Made by a program: the position numbers and the translations under genes. The notes under the pieces were generated by a model. That model did not search any database. It had not been told where the DNA came from and saw only the letters and a program-made list of their open reading frames with translations. A stretch of DNA of 64,000 nt from Nereocystis luetkeana. Lineage: Eukaryota > Sar > Phaeophyceae > Laminariales > Laminariaceae. This document shows, piece by piece, positions 38,901-53,900 of this stretch. The stretch spans positions 8,428,988 through 8,492,987 of the forward strand of contig JARUPZ010000005.1 of assembly GCA_031213475.1 (NCBI GenBank), in the 5' to 3' direction. Positions within the stretch are counted from its first letter, which is position 1; every line of letters starts with the position of its first letter.

Positions 38901-41900
38901 CAGGGACGTTGTAGCGAGATAGAGTTCAAAGAGCTTGATTGGTCGATCGATCCATCGATCCCGACATCGATCGATCCATCGATCGCTGCATTGCGGCAAG
39001 CGCCCAGGGCGAACAGCCTCGGCACTACTACGTATACAGCAGCAGGGGTCCCCCACAAAAAAAGCGGTGCCTGGCTGGTGGAACAGAGCACATGATCGCC
39101 ATATTGGGGGGGGGGGGGGGGGGCAAGCCGCCTTATTTATCCCAGGCTACTGAGCGCAATTTCCCCAGCGGCGCAAAGCGATTGTGACCGCCTTTTTATC
39201 GGGATACCGCCTCACTCAGCGCCTTACTCAGAACGCCCTCTAATGTATGGGGGGGGTGTACTCGAGACGAGAGATGTACTCGATCCCATGCATGGCCGTA
39301 GTCGTTTGACCATAGACCCTCGCATCCCTACAACGCCAGGAGGACGGAGCATGTCGGGCTTTCACCGTACCAGGCAGGCATTGCAAATACACGTACGCAA
39401 AGGACAAGGTGCACCCCCTAATTTTTCGGGGGCTCTCTTTTCCCTCTCTTGGCAGAGGAGCACTTATTACGCCCAAAATAAAATCTGACTGTTCTGAAAC
39501 CTCACGACAGTTCTCGGACAGTTCGATCACACGACCTACAGTAGCTCCTCATCTAGCTCCTCCCCCGCCGCGCTGAGAGGACGTGCACGAAGGATCTGCA
39601 CAGTACTGGTCCAACCCAGGGACCATGTACCAGATCAGGCAGATTGTGCGGGTTCCAGCCAGCAACATGTGCTACATCATACAGCATCATACATAATCAG
39701 GGATAGATGATCTATCTGCCTTGGACGGAAAGACCACGAAGTGAGAATCAATCATCCTTAAGAGACAAATATGCCAGGAGACGGCGTTTTTCACCCCCTT
39801 GTCAAGACGGTAATTTCGCCTTGACATGCCCCGACTGACACCAAACTGACACCAGGAAGGTTCTACAGTGGTAGTGTGGAACGCTCGGCCCAACACCTCT
39901 TGACGGCCCACGTTCTGCCTCTGCTTCACATATGCCTCCTGACACCCTTGGTCCGAGGCGTGTAACCCGATGGCCCTATAGGCACACGACGAGTACAGCT
40001 TGTAAAGACGAAAAGTAGCGCTTCCGACGATGTTTACACAACTGATTGGGGTACGAGAGTCCACTTGGTGTGACCCTTTTAGGACTGCAGTCACGTCTAG
40101 GGGACAAACTACCTAGAATTTGACTGGCTGGTGCCCCAAAACGGGACTGCAGAATACACAGAGAGGGCTATTAAGGAGCTACGGAAGTCAGAAATATTGC
40201 CTTATAAGGCAAAAAAGTGCTACGATCGTACGTACCTGGTACGTGCGTACGTACGTACCTGGTACGTGCGTACGTGCCCCGAGCGTAGCTGGCGTCAACC
40301 GCAAGCAGCAGCGTCCGACACAGCAGTATAGTAAACTACCAGACAACACATCTACATGACACGAGGACACACACCAGGTGCAAGTGGTTAGGGTCACCCA
40401 CTTCAAGAGAGACAAGACCGGTACATCAGCTTGTCACGAGACAAGAAAATAAAAAATAAAAAATGGGAAACTACCTTATTAGTACGCGTAGGGTCATTTT
40501 TTTCACTACGAGAGATAAAAGATAGGGCCACGTAAATTGACTTGCCTCAAGGTCACGGGGTGGTCCTAAAAAAATGTGTACGATACACCACCGGCATTCG
40601 TATGCAAAACGAGGGGGGTCGCCCGGGCAAGACCTACGGGTATCGTCATCTACTCCAAAGATGCTACCGCGTAACACGCATGATGACACACAACACGCAC
40701 CCTAGGGCGAATCTCAGGGGCGATTCTCTCTCTCTCGAAAATGAAAAGGCGCAGACCCCGAGCGATGCGTCTAACGCAAAGGAAACCTCTTGTTCAGATA
40801 TTTCCAGACCCACCATTTCATTGGGTGCGCCCCGGTTCAACCATCTTGCGTCAATATAATAGATGTATATATATACGAGTTTGGCGGGACATCAACAACG
40901 GTATGATGAGGTTAAGCCAGCCTATGGTCTGGACGCCTTATTCCGTGCGGCAGCAGGCGGCGCCAGGGTTCCGGAACGTAGACGAAGGACGGTGTCCGGA
41001 AATGTAGGGCACGCTCCGGCCTTCAGATCACGACCCGAACGGTCCCTTTACCGACGGCCATAGGGAACACGGGTCCTCCCAGTTACGGACAGAAATGGTG
41101 TGAACCGGTGCACGTATTGTACCGACTACCAGCACCTGCCAGCTAGTACCCGGTGAGGTTGTTGTAGTTGCCAGCAGTCTTACAGAAATTCGTTAGAAGT
41201 CAGACCTTCCCGTACCATACGAACATCGCAAGATCAACTTTACTCACACAACCTCTGGGACAATTTTTCAAGCTGATCTTCGCATCAGGGCAACTGTGGG
41301 AAGAGTTGCAGAGCAGTCAGTCAGTCAGCGCCGACCAACGCGTCCATGGAATTATCTCGAACATATCCCGACGAGATCATAAAAAAAACACACACACACA
41401 CACCGTTATATTTTCATGTGTGCGTGCGCCCACCCACTTCTTCCTGTCCCTCCTTCGTATATATGGAGAAACACGCCTCCGAAATTCATATTCTAGCGAG
41501 CGTGTCACCTTGCGTTATCGCCGGGAATGCGGCGCCACTACCAGCATAGCTGATACTCACACCTATTGCACACTCCTCACGAGCGCCTATGAATAGCACA
41601 ATAAAAAAACGTGGCCACGCAACATGTCAACACTCCTCGCGGCCGTCGCAAAAAATAACCCACCACACGACACCACCATCGCAACACGCGCACGTGGAGC
41701 AGAACCAAGACGAGGAACAACAACCACAAGGCACGCAGAAGGCAGCCGCGAAACGCCGCCGTAACAACAAAGCTGACAGCATACGAACCAGTTTACTGGT
41801 ATTAATAGTACCTGAACGTACGGGTACTGTAATATTAATAGTACCTGAACGTACGGGTACTGTAAAAAAAATACGGGGGGGGCATACTAAACAGGACCTA

Positions 41901-44900
41901 CGGTCGAAAAAGACAAAAACCTACGCGTTTCGCTATTTTTACAACTGCAACAATATCTGGCCCTATTTAGTATGGTCTCCCGTAATATTAGTAGTACAAA
42001 TAGCTAAAAGCCGCGGCAAGGCGAAAAATAAAAAATAGCGAGAGCGCAGAGGTTCAGAAAAAGAGGAGCGGGCAGCTACGAAGCTACCTTGGTCTAGTTT
42101 ATTGGTCGCACAAAATATTAAGGTCACAGAAAGGCGAGCAAACAATCAACAGCACAAGTGCAAAGGGTTACACACAATAAGAGGAGCGTGGGGGTCTGGA
42201 GGCAAACCTCGCCACCGTTCCGGCTTGTACCACGATGCCAACATGACACTATTGAAAGCACACTACACGCTCCACCCCCCCCCCCCCCCCCCGGCCCCCG
42301 CCCCCCCCCCCTGCCACATGCTATACATCAGAGGAGACCTTTTTCCAGGTGCGGCAAAAGCGATAAGCGATAAGGCCTCTCTCTCTCTCCGCCTCTAAAA
42401 CCCCTTCAAGACAGAAACCCCGTTGGTGGCTTAACCCCTTCAGCACTCCAGTCCCGTTTTGGGGACAAGGCACTCCAATTCCAAGTAATTTGTCCCCAAT
42501 TGCCCCCAAAACGAGACTGCAGTCCTAAAAGGGTTTAAAAAAAAACCATTTGGGACTGGAATCCCGTTGTGAGGACAAAATCACACCAGGTACTACCTGG
42601 CATCTAGTATCTACTGCTGTAGGGCCATGTACTACAGCAATGCACCATTAATAACAAAAAAAGAATCATTCTCTCTCTCGTCGACAGGGCTCCAGTCCCG
42701 CTCTGGGTACATACAAAGCGCTCAGATCCCAAGTAGTTTTGTGTACCCAAAATGGGACCGCAGTCCCTAAGTAAAGGGAGCAAACCCCCGCGGGACTGGC
42801 AGCACTCCCATGCATTTAGGGGCAACCCTTCGGGACCGACTGCACACTCACGGCATTTGGGACAAACTACTCGAAAATGATCTATCTGATCTGTCCGAGG
42901 AGTGGAACCTTAACCCCCTTAGAACTGCAGTCCCATTTTGGGGACAAACCACTCAAATTTCATTTAGTTTGTCCCCGAAACGGGACTCCGGTACCAAACG
43001 GGTGAGTAACAGGAGCAGGACGTAGGACTCTTTCGGCAGTGCAGGAAGGGCGAGGGGGCGGGGGAGGTGGCGAGAGGGGGAGACACTCACTCAGTCAAGG
43101 GGGCTATTAGAAAAAAAGGCCAGGTTGCCGGCCGTTTGGTCAGTGGAGCCTCACTTCCTAACCATGTTGCTGTAACGCACTCCCCTCCTCTTGCTATCAA
43201 TCCTACTGCCGGACATGCGAATACGTCGGTCTCCATCCACGGACTCATACAAGAGCTGTATCATACTTGTGCGTAGGGAGGGTATTCTTCTGGATATTCC
43301 AACCATGTGCTATTCACAGACCAACAATCTCCCGTGTTCTTTTCAAGGTTGAAAAAAGCGGATCTTCTTCAATTCTGACGTTTTTACGCATCCGTCCAAT
43401 TCTTTACATCCTCCATCGTTTTTTAGTGTAGGAAGACGTGGTCGTGGGCGGTCAGTCGACGGAACCAACTTCTGCACTATCAAGTACCAGGTACCTTGGT
43501 ACCTGGTACGTAAGAGGAGTATCAAATATTGTAGCCGGCAGGTATGGGTGTGTCCTTCACACTAACCCGTTCCTTCTACCCGTCGACATCCACCACACCA
43601 GCACAACCAGCGTCCAAGTCGATTCTTCATTCTAGAGTGGTACACGCTCTGTGGTCACAATATTACGCCCCGAAGACACCATTACCGGGGACCATAGTTA
43701 ATAGGACCAAATACTGGTGGTAAAAACCGTTAAATATATACCAGGTAGGTTTTTACGTATACCACAAGTCCTATTAACTATGGCCCCCCGTAATAGGACT
43801 ACCTGGTATATTGTTGTGCAGAAAGTGAGCATATTACGGAGGGCCTAGAGTAAACAGGAACCTACGGTAAAACAAAAAAACTATATATTTCCTCATTTTT
43901 ACTATTAATAACAATATTTGGTCCTATGTACTGTGGACCCCCGTAGTAGTATTATTAATACTAAACAAAAATGCAATGCCATGTCGTTGTACTGGATACG
44001 ACAGGAACGACATACACATTCTAAGAGAAAGAATACAAGAAACAAGAGACGAAACAGGAAAGGATTCGAAAAAAGGTGTCGCGCCCTCCCCGTGAGGGTG
44101 TGTGGCAGGCAAAGCAGAACGAGTGAGTTGACCCTTTGAAGACCGCAGTCAGGTTTTCGGGGACAAAAACCTTGGAATCAGAATGGTTGTCCCCAGAACA
44201 GGACTTGGTTTATCCCCACAACAGGACTTGGTTTGTCCCCAGAACAGGACTTGGTTTGTCCCCAGAACAGGACTGCAGGATTAATGGAGAGACAATACCA
44301 CCTACATATAAAGCACGGCAGTAAGACAGACCTAGACAAGAAAGAAGGGAAATGACACGCGGACCGATGTGTGTTACGTACACGAGCAGAAGGCGCGGGG
44401 GGACGACATTTCAAGCAAGGGAAAACCTGCGCCGTCCGTGATCGAGGGTGTAGGGCCGAGCGTTCCACACGATCAATATCATAACTACCTGTACGAACAA
44501 AACCAAGCAGTTTGGTATCGGTCAAGACAAAATGAAGACAGGGTTGAATGAAGCTTTTACCGAAAGGGGAGCCAAATCGATGAAGTGATGTCTCCTTTCA
44601 GAGACATCTTTGGGCACGAGAACGCGCATACTGGTAATAACCCGTTTAGGACCCCAGTCCCGTTTTGGGGACAAACTACTCATAATTAGAGTGTTTTGTC
44701 GCCACCTATGGGAGTGCGGTTCTAAAAGGGTTAACAGCAAAATCGAGAGATGGCGCTTACATTGTCTCGTGTGCACTATTACGGGAGACCACATTAAATA
44801 GGACCTACGGTACACACAAACACCCATATATTTTGCAATTTTTACCAACAATATTCGGTCCTATTTACTCTGGTCCCCCGTAACAGGCACTGGGTGGGAA

Positions 44901-47900
44901 AGCATAAGGTGCTTCCCCGGCCGAGTCTTGACTTTGTTCTTTCAACGGTGTTTCGGATCCTATTACGGGGAACCATAGTTAGCAGGACCAAATATTGTCA
45001 TTAATCCCTTTAGAACTCCAGTCCCGTTTTGGGAGCAAACCACTCAAATCTCAAGTAACTTGTCCCCAATTGTCCCCAAAACGAGACTGCAGTCCTATAG
45101 GGGTTAAAAACGGTCAAATATGTAGGTTTTTGTGTGTACAATAGGTCCTATTAACCCTTTTAGAACCGCAGTCCCGTTGTGGGGACTAACCAGACAAATT
45201 TCAAGTACTTTGTCCCCAAAACGGGACTGCGGTTCTAAGGGGGTTAACTAAGCCCCCCCGTAATATTACTATTACGGGGGACCATAGTTGATAGGACCAA
45301 ATATTGCGAGAAAAAATAGTCAAATATTTAGATTTTTGTGTGTACCATAGGTCCTATTAACTATGGTCCCCCGTAATATCAAAAGGGCTTCAGCACTTTC
45401 CGACCACGGACTAGAATATGGCCATGAGTTTGTGTCCTAACATCCAACTTTGTGGGGAAAAGGCGTACCGAGTAACGTTGAGACCACAAAGCGGGGGGGG
45501 AAAAAAAGAAGGAAAAAACTTTGGAACGCAGACACACAGACATACGACCCACACGCCTCTTACGATACCATACTTAAGAAGTACGAACGATGGTTTTAGA
45601 GGTTTACTGGCAGTTGGCAGTAGTAGGCAAGACATGTGTTCTACCAGGTATCGTTTAAGGACGACAGTAGTACTTGAGAGAAGGAACAAGGGAAAGTTCT
45701 GCTCTTGCGCGATCGCAACTAAAAAAAAAAGAAAAGCGAAAACCTCATTTACTGCCCTAAAAAGTTTTTAAAGTTCGGGCGCCACAACAATAACAATAAC
45801 AACGACAGAGCAGTTAAACTGAATGAATGAACTACGAAGGAAAGTAAACTTTGCACATGTATATAATACCACTGGTACTCTGTACGTTACGTACGTCCTT
45901 CCGTACGTACGCACCAGGTTAAAATCAAAGGGGGCGCGGAATCATATTTGTGTACTTGGCGCGAGGCGGTACGCTGTATCATACTCTCGTAATGCAGGAA
46001 AAGACGACAAAAATATAGCCCCTGCAGGCTTTGTTTGCCCTCCATTACAATACCATCCCAGCACCTTCACCTCCGAGCGACCAACAACGACGATTGTTAC
46101 GGGGGGCCATCGTAAATAGGACCACATATTGTTGGTGAAAATGTGTAAATATATAGATTTTTGTGTGTACCTTAGGTCCTACCTGGTACCTGGTATTTAC
46201 TATGGCCCCCCCGTAATAGTACGATCAACCGTCCACGAACATCTTGAGCGTCTGCACCCACAATACAAGCACGGGTGGGTGGTATCGTATTGCGCCGCGC
46301 GACTTCTCTTGCGCCGTTTCATGACTCCGAACACCGTTTCGAAGCACACGCCCCGATCACGCAGCGGCTGCTCTTTGCTGCCTTCGCCAAATAGTATCGC
46401 CAATTTTCCTATCTGAACCCCCCCCCCCCCCCCCCCCCCCCTCCCCCCCGACTCGCCGGACACCTCACGTCTCGCTTCGCGCTGGGTGCAAGCGATGTCT
46501 GCCTGGTCGGTGGAAACCCGATATGCTCCGTCCCGGCTCTGTAGGGATGCGAGGGTCTATGGTCATACGACTACGGCCGTGCATGGGATCGAGTACATCT
46601 TTCCTATCGAGTACCCCCCCCCCCCCACCCCCCACCCCCCGAGAGGGAGGGTTAACATTGCTGTGTTCGCCTCCTGTCCTCATCTACGGGCCTCTCCTCT
46701 TGACCCTGCGTACAGAGCAGCGGTGAGAACGTGACGGCTCCATTTTCGCAGTTATATTGCATACTACGGGCATGAAACCAAATTGGTGGTACAAATTACG
46801 CTTATCGAAACAAAAAAAAAAACAAAAAAAAAAAAACTACTGGCGCACTGGTATACAGCCACATGCACCCAAGCCATTCAGCCCGATAAATAGGCACGCT
46901 CCACGAGCCAACGTGGCTCTTGCGCCTAACGTAATAGGGCAGTAGATGCGGACGGAGACGTAAGCTGGAACACGCCAGCAGATTCGGATCGAGAGCTCCA
47001 AGAACGGGGGGGGGGGGGGGGCTAAGACACCAAGCGAAGTCCCGTTCGAGAGTTTCGACACCACCGCTGTCTATGCGGTGTATCATCTCTTCCTTGTCTC
47101 TCGACACCGAGCGTAACACAGCAGGCGGTAATATGGCGCAACGGGTGATCACGGATCACACACACACCCTCAGACGAATTTCCAAGCCTGATCGACGAGG
47201 GGGGGGTGGTACAAACGCCGAGCGACGTGTCTCGTGTCTATGGAAAGACCTCGCCCACATCATCGCGACGCGGCCCTTTTCCTTCTGTCTGCACCCCTCA
47301 GTTTCCGAGAAACTCGGGCTCGGACAGAAAACAATCAGCACCAGACAGTGTGGACGTGGTTGACGCAGATTGGTAGAAATAACGGTTTTACGGTTTGATG
47401 TTTACAACCAAACCCTTTTCGGACTGCAGTCCCGTTTTGGGGGGGCAATCGGGGACAAACTACTCGAAATTTGAGAGGCTTGTCCCCAAAACGGGACTGC
47501 ACTTCTTAAAAGCAAGCGCGTATCCCATTCCACGTACAGCAGTGCTCACACGGTGTGTGCCGGTAGGGGCATGCGGGCATCAACTCATCAAAACAAAACA
47601 TACCACCGCCGCCGCGTTGGGAGCCATGATACTGCGCATTTTTGCTGCTAGTCGTGCGCACGGACGAACATGAGAAAACGTGAAAACAACCAAACCACCC
47701 TACGCGACGGAAACTGTCTCGATCACCGGGGATATATACATGTCCGTACGAGGGCCCTCGTAGGTCTGGGGTTACGCTGTTTCGTGCGGGATGGAGCCTT
47801 TCGGCTGCCTAAACATGACGCAACGAACAGGAGGCACGCAAGCACGCACGTTCGCCCCCGCCTGCTCGCTGTTCACCAAACCAAAACATGCCGGAACACA

Positions 47901-50900
47901 TCTGAACGACCTCTCTTGGTAAAACAACGAGAAAACAAGATTAAAACACGAAAAAACAAGAAAACAAGGGAGAGCCCGATCATTGAAGGTGTAATATAAA
48001 GGCGACGGGTAGGTGGGGGTGTACTCGATACCATGCATGGCCGTAGTCGTATGGCCATATGTAGGGGGAGGGGGGAGGGGGGCGGGGGGGGTAGGTTTGC
48101 GAGGGTCTCCATTCGCCTCCCGTTTTTCTCTCTTTCGATGTATTTGGGTTGATGGCTTGTGTATGTTCGTCCTATCCGGTACGGATGGCACGGGCATCGC
48201 GTTGACTACTCCCCTGACCGCGCTACGATGTACAGCAGGATCTCCACGTCGAAGGTATGCCACCACAGGGCACGCATGATGGATCAGCACCGACACCGGG
48301 GTGCGCTGGGAGCCGACGACCACATAGAAACATACAAAAAGGCATCATTTTAAGCATACACACACATACTCACGCGTTGTATTCCACCATCGCCACTGGT
48401 CATAAAATAATCCAAAAACTAAAGCTGTGAGATCGAGGATTTTGTCCAAGCTCGTTTTCTGCGAGCCGTGTTGTGATAGTTCGATCGCGCAAAAACTACC
48501 GCACGTGTTTCGAGGAGTACAAAATCCGACAGCGGTGGAGCTCGAGGGAGGTTCCAGTTACATATATAATACGGGCGTTGTACACACTATATATCGTTGT
48601 CCGCCATCGCTCTTGGCGTTACACGTCACCCGAAAAAAAAAAAAAAAAAAAAAACAAGCGACCGCTTTGGTAACATTCAGAAGAAAACGACAAACTCGAA
48701 CGCCCCCAAGTCTCTACGTCCGTACGTACGTACTCACAGCGCACTTGTGTGTATCTATCGTGGTATCCACACCGAGCGGTAAGCGGCAACTGGAAGTGAT
48801 TCGGTAGTGTGATGAACGGCCGAGACAGCAAATCCATCGCAACACCAACATCAATCAATCACCGCTGGGTATATACAACAGCAGTACTTACTACCTGCAC
48901 GGCTGCTGTACTTATCCTCACAATACCTCATGCGCCACAGCTGCCACGAAGGTAATAACACGCGTGTTTTATCCACACCCCACGCGGTGAATTCCCGAGT
49001 CGGTTTTCTTTCAAAACAAGGGCGGGGGGGGGGAGAGGGGGGGGGGGAGGCGTATACGCAACGAAAATCGCCGAAACTAACTTGTACCTCGTACGACGAG
49101 CCTGTGGCAGAAAACCACAGGTCGGACAAAAAAAGTAATATTCTGAAGTGACGTTCGTTGTTTCTAGTTTTTGCTGTGCTCGTGCTCGTGGAAACCCCGC
49201 TCAACCCATTTAGGACTGCAGTCTCGTTCTGGGGACAATTGGGGACAAATTACTTGGAATTTGAGTGCTTTGACCCCAAAACGGGACTTGAGTTATCAAA
49301 AGTAGGCTTATCTGAAGACGCGCGGGAAGCTTTGAACAAAAAAAAAACCCGTGCTGGTCCCCACGATTTCGATCAACCCCGACCCCAAACGCAGCCAACC
49401 GTTATGAGAAGCAACGTGCGTTGTGTCAAACGTATATAAGTAGTGGCTCAGATAAGCAAAGGTGGGTGGATGTACCGGTATATGTCGGCCCAGAATGGTG
49501 TACAGGCAAAGCTTAGGATCTATTACGGGGGATCATAGCTAATAGGACCTACGGTTAACAAAAAAAACTACCAGGTATATATTTCCGTATTTTTACTAAA
49601 AATATTTGGTCCTATATATAGATGATCTGCTGCAGATGACATTTGAATATGGAACGTGAGATCAAAACAATCGTGTACTGGAAATAGCGGAAAAAAGAGG
49701 TGATTATTTATTTTCCGAAGTCAGGGAGACGAAAATGCCTGTGCAGAATCTGGAGAGCATCATATATACCGACCCAACCCAGGAAACATGTCCTATCGAA
49801 TAGAACAAGCAGAGTATACAGCTCCCACCCGCCACCATGGGCTAAATCATACAGATCATACACATCATCTGCCCTGAAATATCAAAGATCATCAAGTCCT
49901 ACTCGATGGCCTGGCAAAGGAGGGTACATGCTGGGGCCCTGCAAGAGCCGAAACAAACGCAGTTGGAAGTGGAGGGCTCAGGTCCGAGTATTGGAGCAGG
50001 GTCGGCGAAATGTAAGTAAGTGCCGACCTGTGAAATTGTCATGACGGAAGACTCGTGTTTACACACAACTGTCATACAGCTCCTGAGGACCAAAAAAAGC
50101 GGGGGACATGGGACTTCCATGGGCGCACGCATCGCTTTGGTTTATTGCACTCTCTCTCGTCCCTAGAGTCGGGTCGAAATGTACTCCAAGGGTGTGTGCT
50201 AACCTCGCGAGTTTAACGGGGTACTGGTCCGAGGGCAACCATTAAAAGTGATGATATCGCTTCATCCTCCACTCCGGCGCTCCTAGCGCTTGCAACCGAA
50301 TAAAACGGGGCCCCAAAAATCGCTCAAAAGCACCCAACAATCGCTCAAAAAACGGTCTCGAACAGCTGCCTAAAATGGACCCCCGAAGCGTCAAGAAGTA
50401 CATCTACCGACCAGGCATGATGCCGCTGTATTCAATCACCCCCCCCCCCCCACTCGGGGGGAAGCGAACGTTCGCGGTTTCCTCGAAATGGTTTCCAAGG
50501 TCGCTCCAACGGGCCCCGAAGAGGGTGCGAGAGGATCGCGATCAGACTGCTGTCTCTCCCTCATCCACGACTCCGACGCTATTCTCGTTTGTAAATCGCT
50601 CAAACACACCCCTCAACAGCCGCTCAGATTGACTGCCCCCCTAACGTCACGTAAAAATTCGGGCTCAAAAAGCGAACGAAAACCCCCAACTCCTGCTACA
50701 CGTTTTCTCACCTCATCTTCCACTCCGGCGCTGTTGACGTTGACCGGGGCTTTCGAGATAAGGTCTCCCACAAGCCTGGCCGCCGCGTGAATACGCGGCA
50801 TGTCGGCTCCGGTAATGTAAAGCTTTAGGTCTTTCTGGTCGACCCACATGCCGCAGCCGCTCCGATGCTGCCGCGTTAAGTTTTCACATGTTCGATGCAG

Positions 50901-53900
50901 GAGAAGGGAGGAGCACGGGGAGGAAGAGAAAGGTAAAAGGCGTTATTCTAGTAGGCCGCCGAGCTACGTTATAGCCCCGTTGAGTTGGGTGGGGTTAGGG
51001 TGAGTCAGCACGGGTTGGGTTGGTTCAGGGTGCAGCAGAGTTGACTCCTTGATGCAGTGATAAAAAAAAGCGCGGGGGAGGGGAGGGGGGGGGGGGGGGG
51101 GACACGCCGATAAAGCAACTGGGGCAGGAGAACTAAAAAGAGCAGAAAATCGAGGAGACAGCAGCACTGGTAAAAGGGGCAAAAAAAAAGCCGCACGGTA
51201 AAAAAACACCACGTTTTCTTTCTTGTTTTGTTTCGTTCGGGGGACAAACTACTTGCAAGTAGAGTTGGTTCGTTGTTGTACTTACTGGTGCTAACGTAGG
51301 GGGGGGAAGGCCAAGAAAGCAAGGTGTTACTAACCATGCCCACGGCAGGGGGGAAAGGGGTGGGGGGGGGGGTGTACTCGATAGGAGAGATATACTCGAT
51401 CTCATGCATGGCCGTAGTCGTATGACCATAGACCCTCGCATCCCTACAATGCCGGGACGGAGCATGTCGGGTTTTCACCGACCAGGCAGACATTGCTTGC
51501 ACCAAGCGCGAGAAAGGGGGGGGGGGGGGGGGGGGGGGAACTCATTGTTGCTCACCTCAGTCATTTGACCATTGACCACGCATCCCTTTCCAGACGGAGG
51601 CGGGGGGGGGGGGGCGGGGGCAGAAGCACAGATACACCACCCCTCCCCCCAACGGGACGCATGGGCCCCACCAAAAACGGGCGCTACAAGATCGTGCCGG
51701 ACGTACAATATGCCGCTTACAGGAGACGGCAACAACCCACTACGACCAAAACATAAACGAATGAAGCAAGAGACAGCAAGGGTTGAAATCGAAGGGTTGA
51801 TTTCCCAAGCCTCGATCCCTTGGACTTACTGGTTGGTCCCGCCACGTTTTGTATAACTGCACCTCGATTTTTTTGGGGAACGAAAGAGAACTTCGGTAGG
51901 GACTTTCATCATTTCCCCCCCGAGTACAAGGGTATAAACACCGCATGTAACTTCTGCCGGCAGTCGGCAATTCAATTTCATGGCGCGGCAACAACACCAG
52001 CAACCAACCATGGGGGGAGGGAGGGGGGGGGGGGGGAAGACTCTCGCCGGGAGCGACCCAAAAGCAGCAAATAAAAACGTTGCGTAGCCGCTGTGCCTGC
52101 CCGCCGGTGCGCGCGTGCGTATGCATACCCGCCGAAAAAAAATATTGGACCGACCGGAGTCATGACAGCATTCGGGGAGGGGGGGGAGGGGTGTGTACTC
52201 CATGTCACGCATGGCCGAAGTCCCATGCCGAGGACTAAAACCAAAGGAGCTTTGAGTGGGCTGACATTAAGTCGCCGACTGGTTATTAGGCGTCACAGTT
52301 ACAATAGTTGCGGGAGGAAATTTGCGGAGTTACGCAGGTTTGCATCTGACTCGCTGGGGGAGGTAGGGGGGGGGGGGGGGTACACACGGGGTCGCCACAG
52401 CAGCTGCAAGGCTCGCTCTTCGACGAAAGACGGCCGGCTTGCAGCGATTGGGCGAGGGCTCACCTCAACACCCAGTCCTGAGGATACCAAAAATGTCGTC
52501 AAATTCGTGTTCAAACTGTTAAAGGGACCCAAAATTAAGCTTTACGTACTTTGGCCCTCGGATGGGAGAGAAAGGAAGGGGGGGGGGGGGGGGGGGGGAG
52601 AGGGTACTTGCATAAAATATTTACACCAGGTACCTACAAAATACCGAGACACAGAGTTCTCATAAACATCATGTGCCATACTACTGTATACAAGGTACAA
52701 TTCTTGCCTGGAGAGATATAGGCATCAAATGGATGGATGGGCGGATGTATAGATACGATATGGTATGTGCGTGCTACGGGTATCATTAATCCCTTTAGAA
52801 CTGCAGTCCCGTTCGGGGGCAAACCACACTTATTCCAAGTGAATCGTCCCCAAAACGGGACTGCAGTTCTAAAAAGGGTCAACGTACACCGGCATGTCTG
52901 TACGAGTACTTTGTTCTCGTAAGCAAGCATACGTACCTGTAAATTTGCCCCGGTGGTCTATTAGCGGCAAACTCCGAACCTCGAGGAACACTACCAGGTA
53001 CTAAATATTGATACTTACTGTTGGCATTGGTAGCTTTGATGGCGTGGGTTAAATCCTCCGCATCGAGTTCTATCTTCTCAAAAAAAGCCAAGTGCTGTCA
53101 AGAGCGCCTGCTGTAGGGTGGGTGGCCACTGGGCACGAAGGCACAAATGGACGCGAGGCGACGCGGGGAGAGTGTTGAACCTTTCTCACGATAAAAATGC
53201 AAGGCAAATACCGTACGAACGCGTATTTAGTTAGGACTATTAATAATGCCGGCGTCCCTCTTGGTAGGTAGTCCGCGTGCCTATCAAGATCAAAATCGTG
53301 GATTCAAGCCTCACCGAGTGCATGCTCGTACGTAGGGGCTTTTTCTTTGCATAAAAAAGTGACTAGCGGAAAGCGCGAGAGCGTGAGTTGGCTACACTCG
53401 ATGAAAATCGACGAGCAGTGGGAATGCTGAACCCTATGTGCGACAAAAAATAAAGGCACGAGCCGGGGGGTAAAAAGGGTTAAGAGACCTGTGACCACGG
53501 CTCGTCCAGAAGTTCGTTGAGGGAAAACCTCCTACGAGTTAGGCTGGAACGTAAAAGTGGTGATTGAAAAAAAAAGTGGGCAGGAGGGGAGAAGAGCTCT
53601 TACTACTACTGCTGTATGTCACCGAGGTTCTTGAGCTAATGATACCACAATTAACTATAATAGGAGGGACCATAGTTAATAGGACCAAGTATTCTCAGTC
53701 AAAATGGTTAAATATGTAGGTTTTTATGTATACCATTTTTTTTTTTTTTTTGCTCATCCCATTTATTATCTTCGCACATCTTCTTCCCTCTCTCCTTCCA
53801 ATTCGTAACTCAGATCCGGGGTCACATAGCAGGCTCTTCGCGCTCCCTTCCCGCTACGGTACGTGCCTTCATTTTTATCGCGAGAATATTTCAGCCTTTT

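Larger units (their letters stand above)
44961..45265. mobile_element. family A element, copy 14, split by two B elements
   Basis: Removing 45005-45107 and 45155-45247 leaves a normal A copy with single TTAA sites at both joints. Confidence 0.85.
38217..50711 (-). other. intron 2 (12495 bp)
   Basis: GT-AG intron between VEDE and VTSHM. The densest repeat region of the window: eight family A copies, about ten B copies, two C copies, three F copies, tandem duplications and many TACCAGGTA motifs. The stretch 44961-45378 is a nested A/B cluster. No conserved protein was recognised in either strand. Confidence 0.85.

Noticed and set aside
53240-53325. tRNA-like stretch with TGGTAGGTAG and GTGGATTCAAGCCTCACCG
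   Set aside because: The T-loop-like part is suggestive, but the T stem has mismatches and no acceptor or anticodon stem pairs convincingly.
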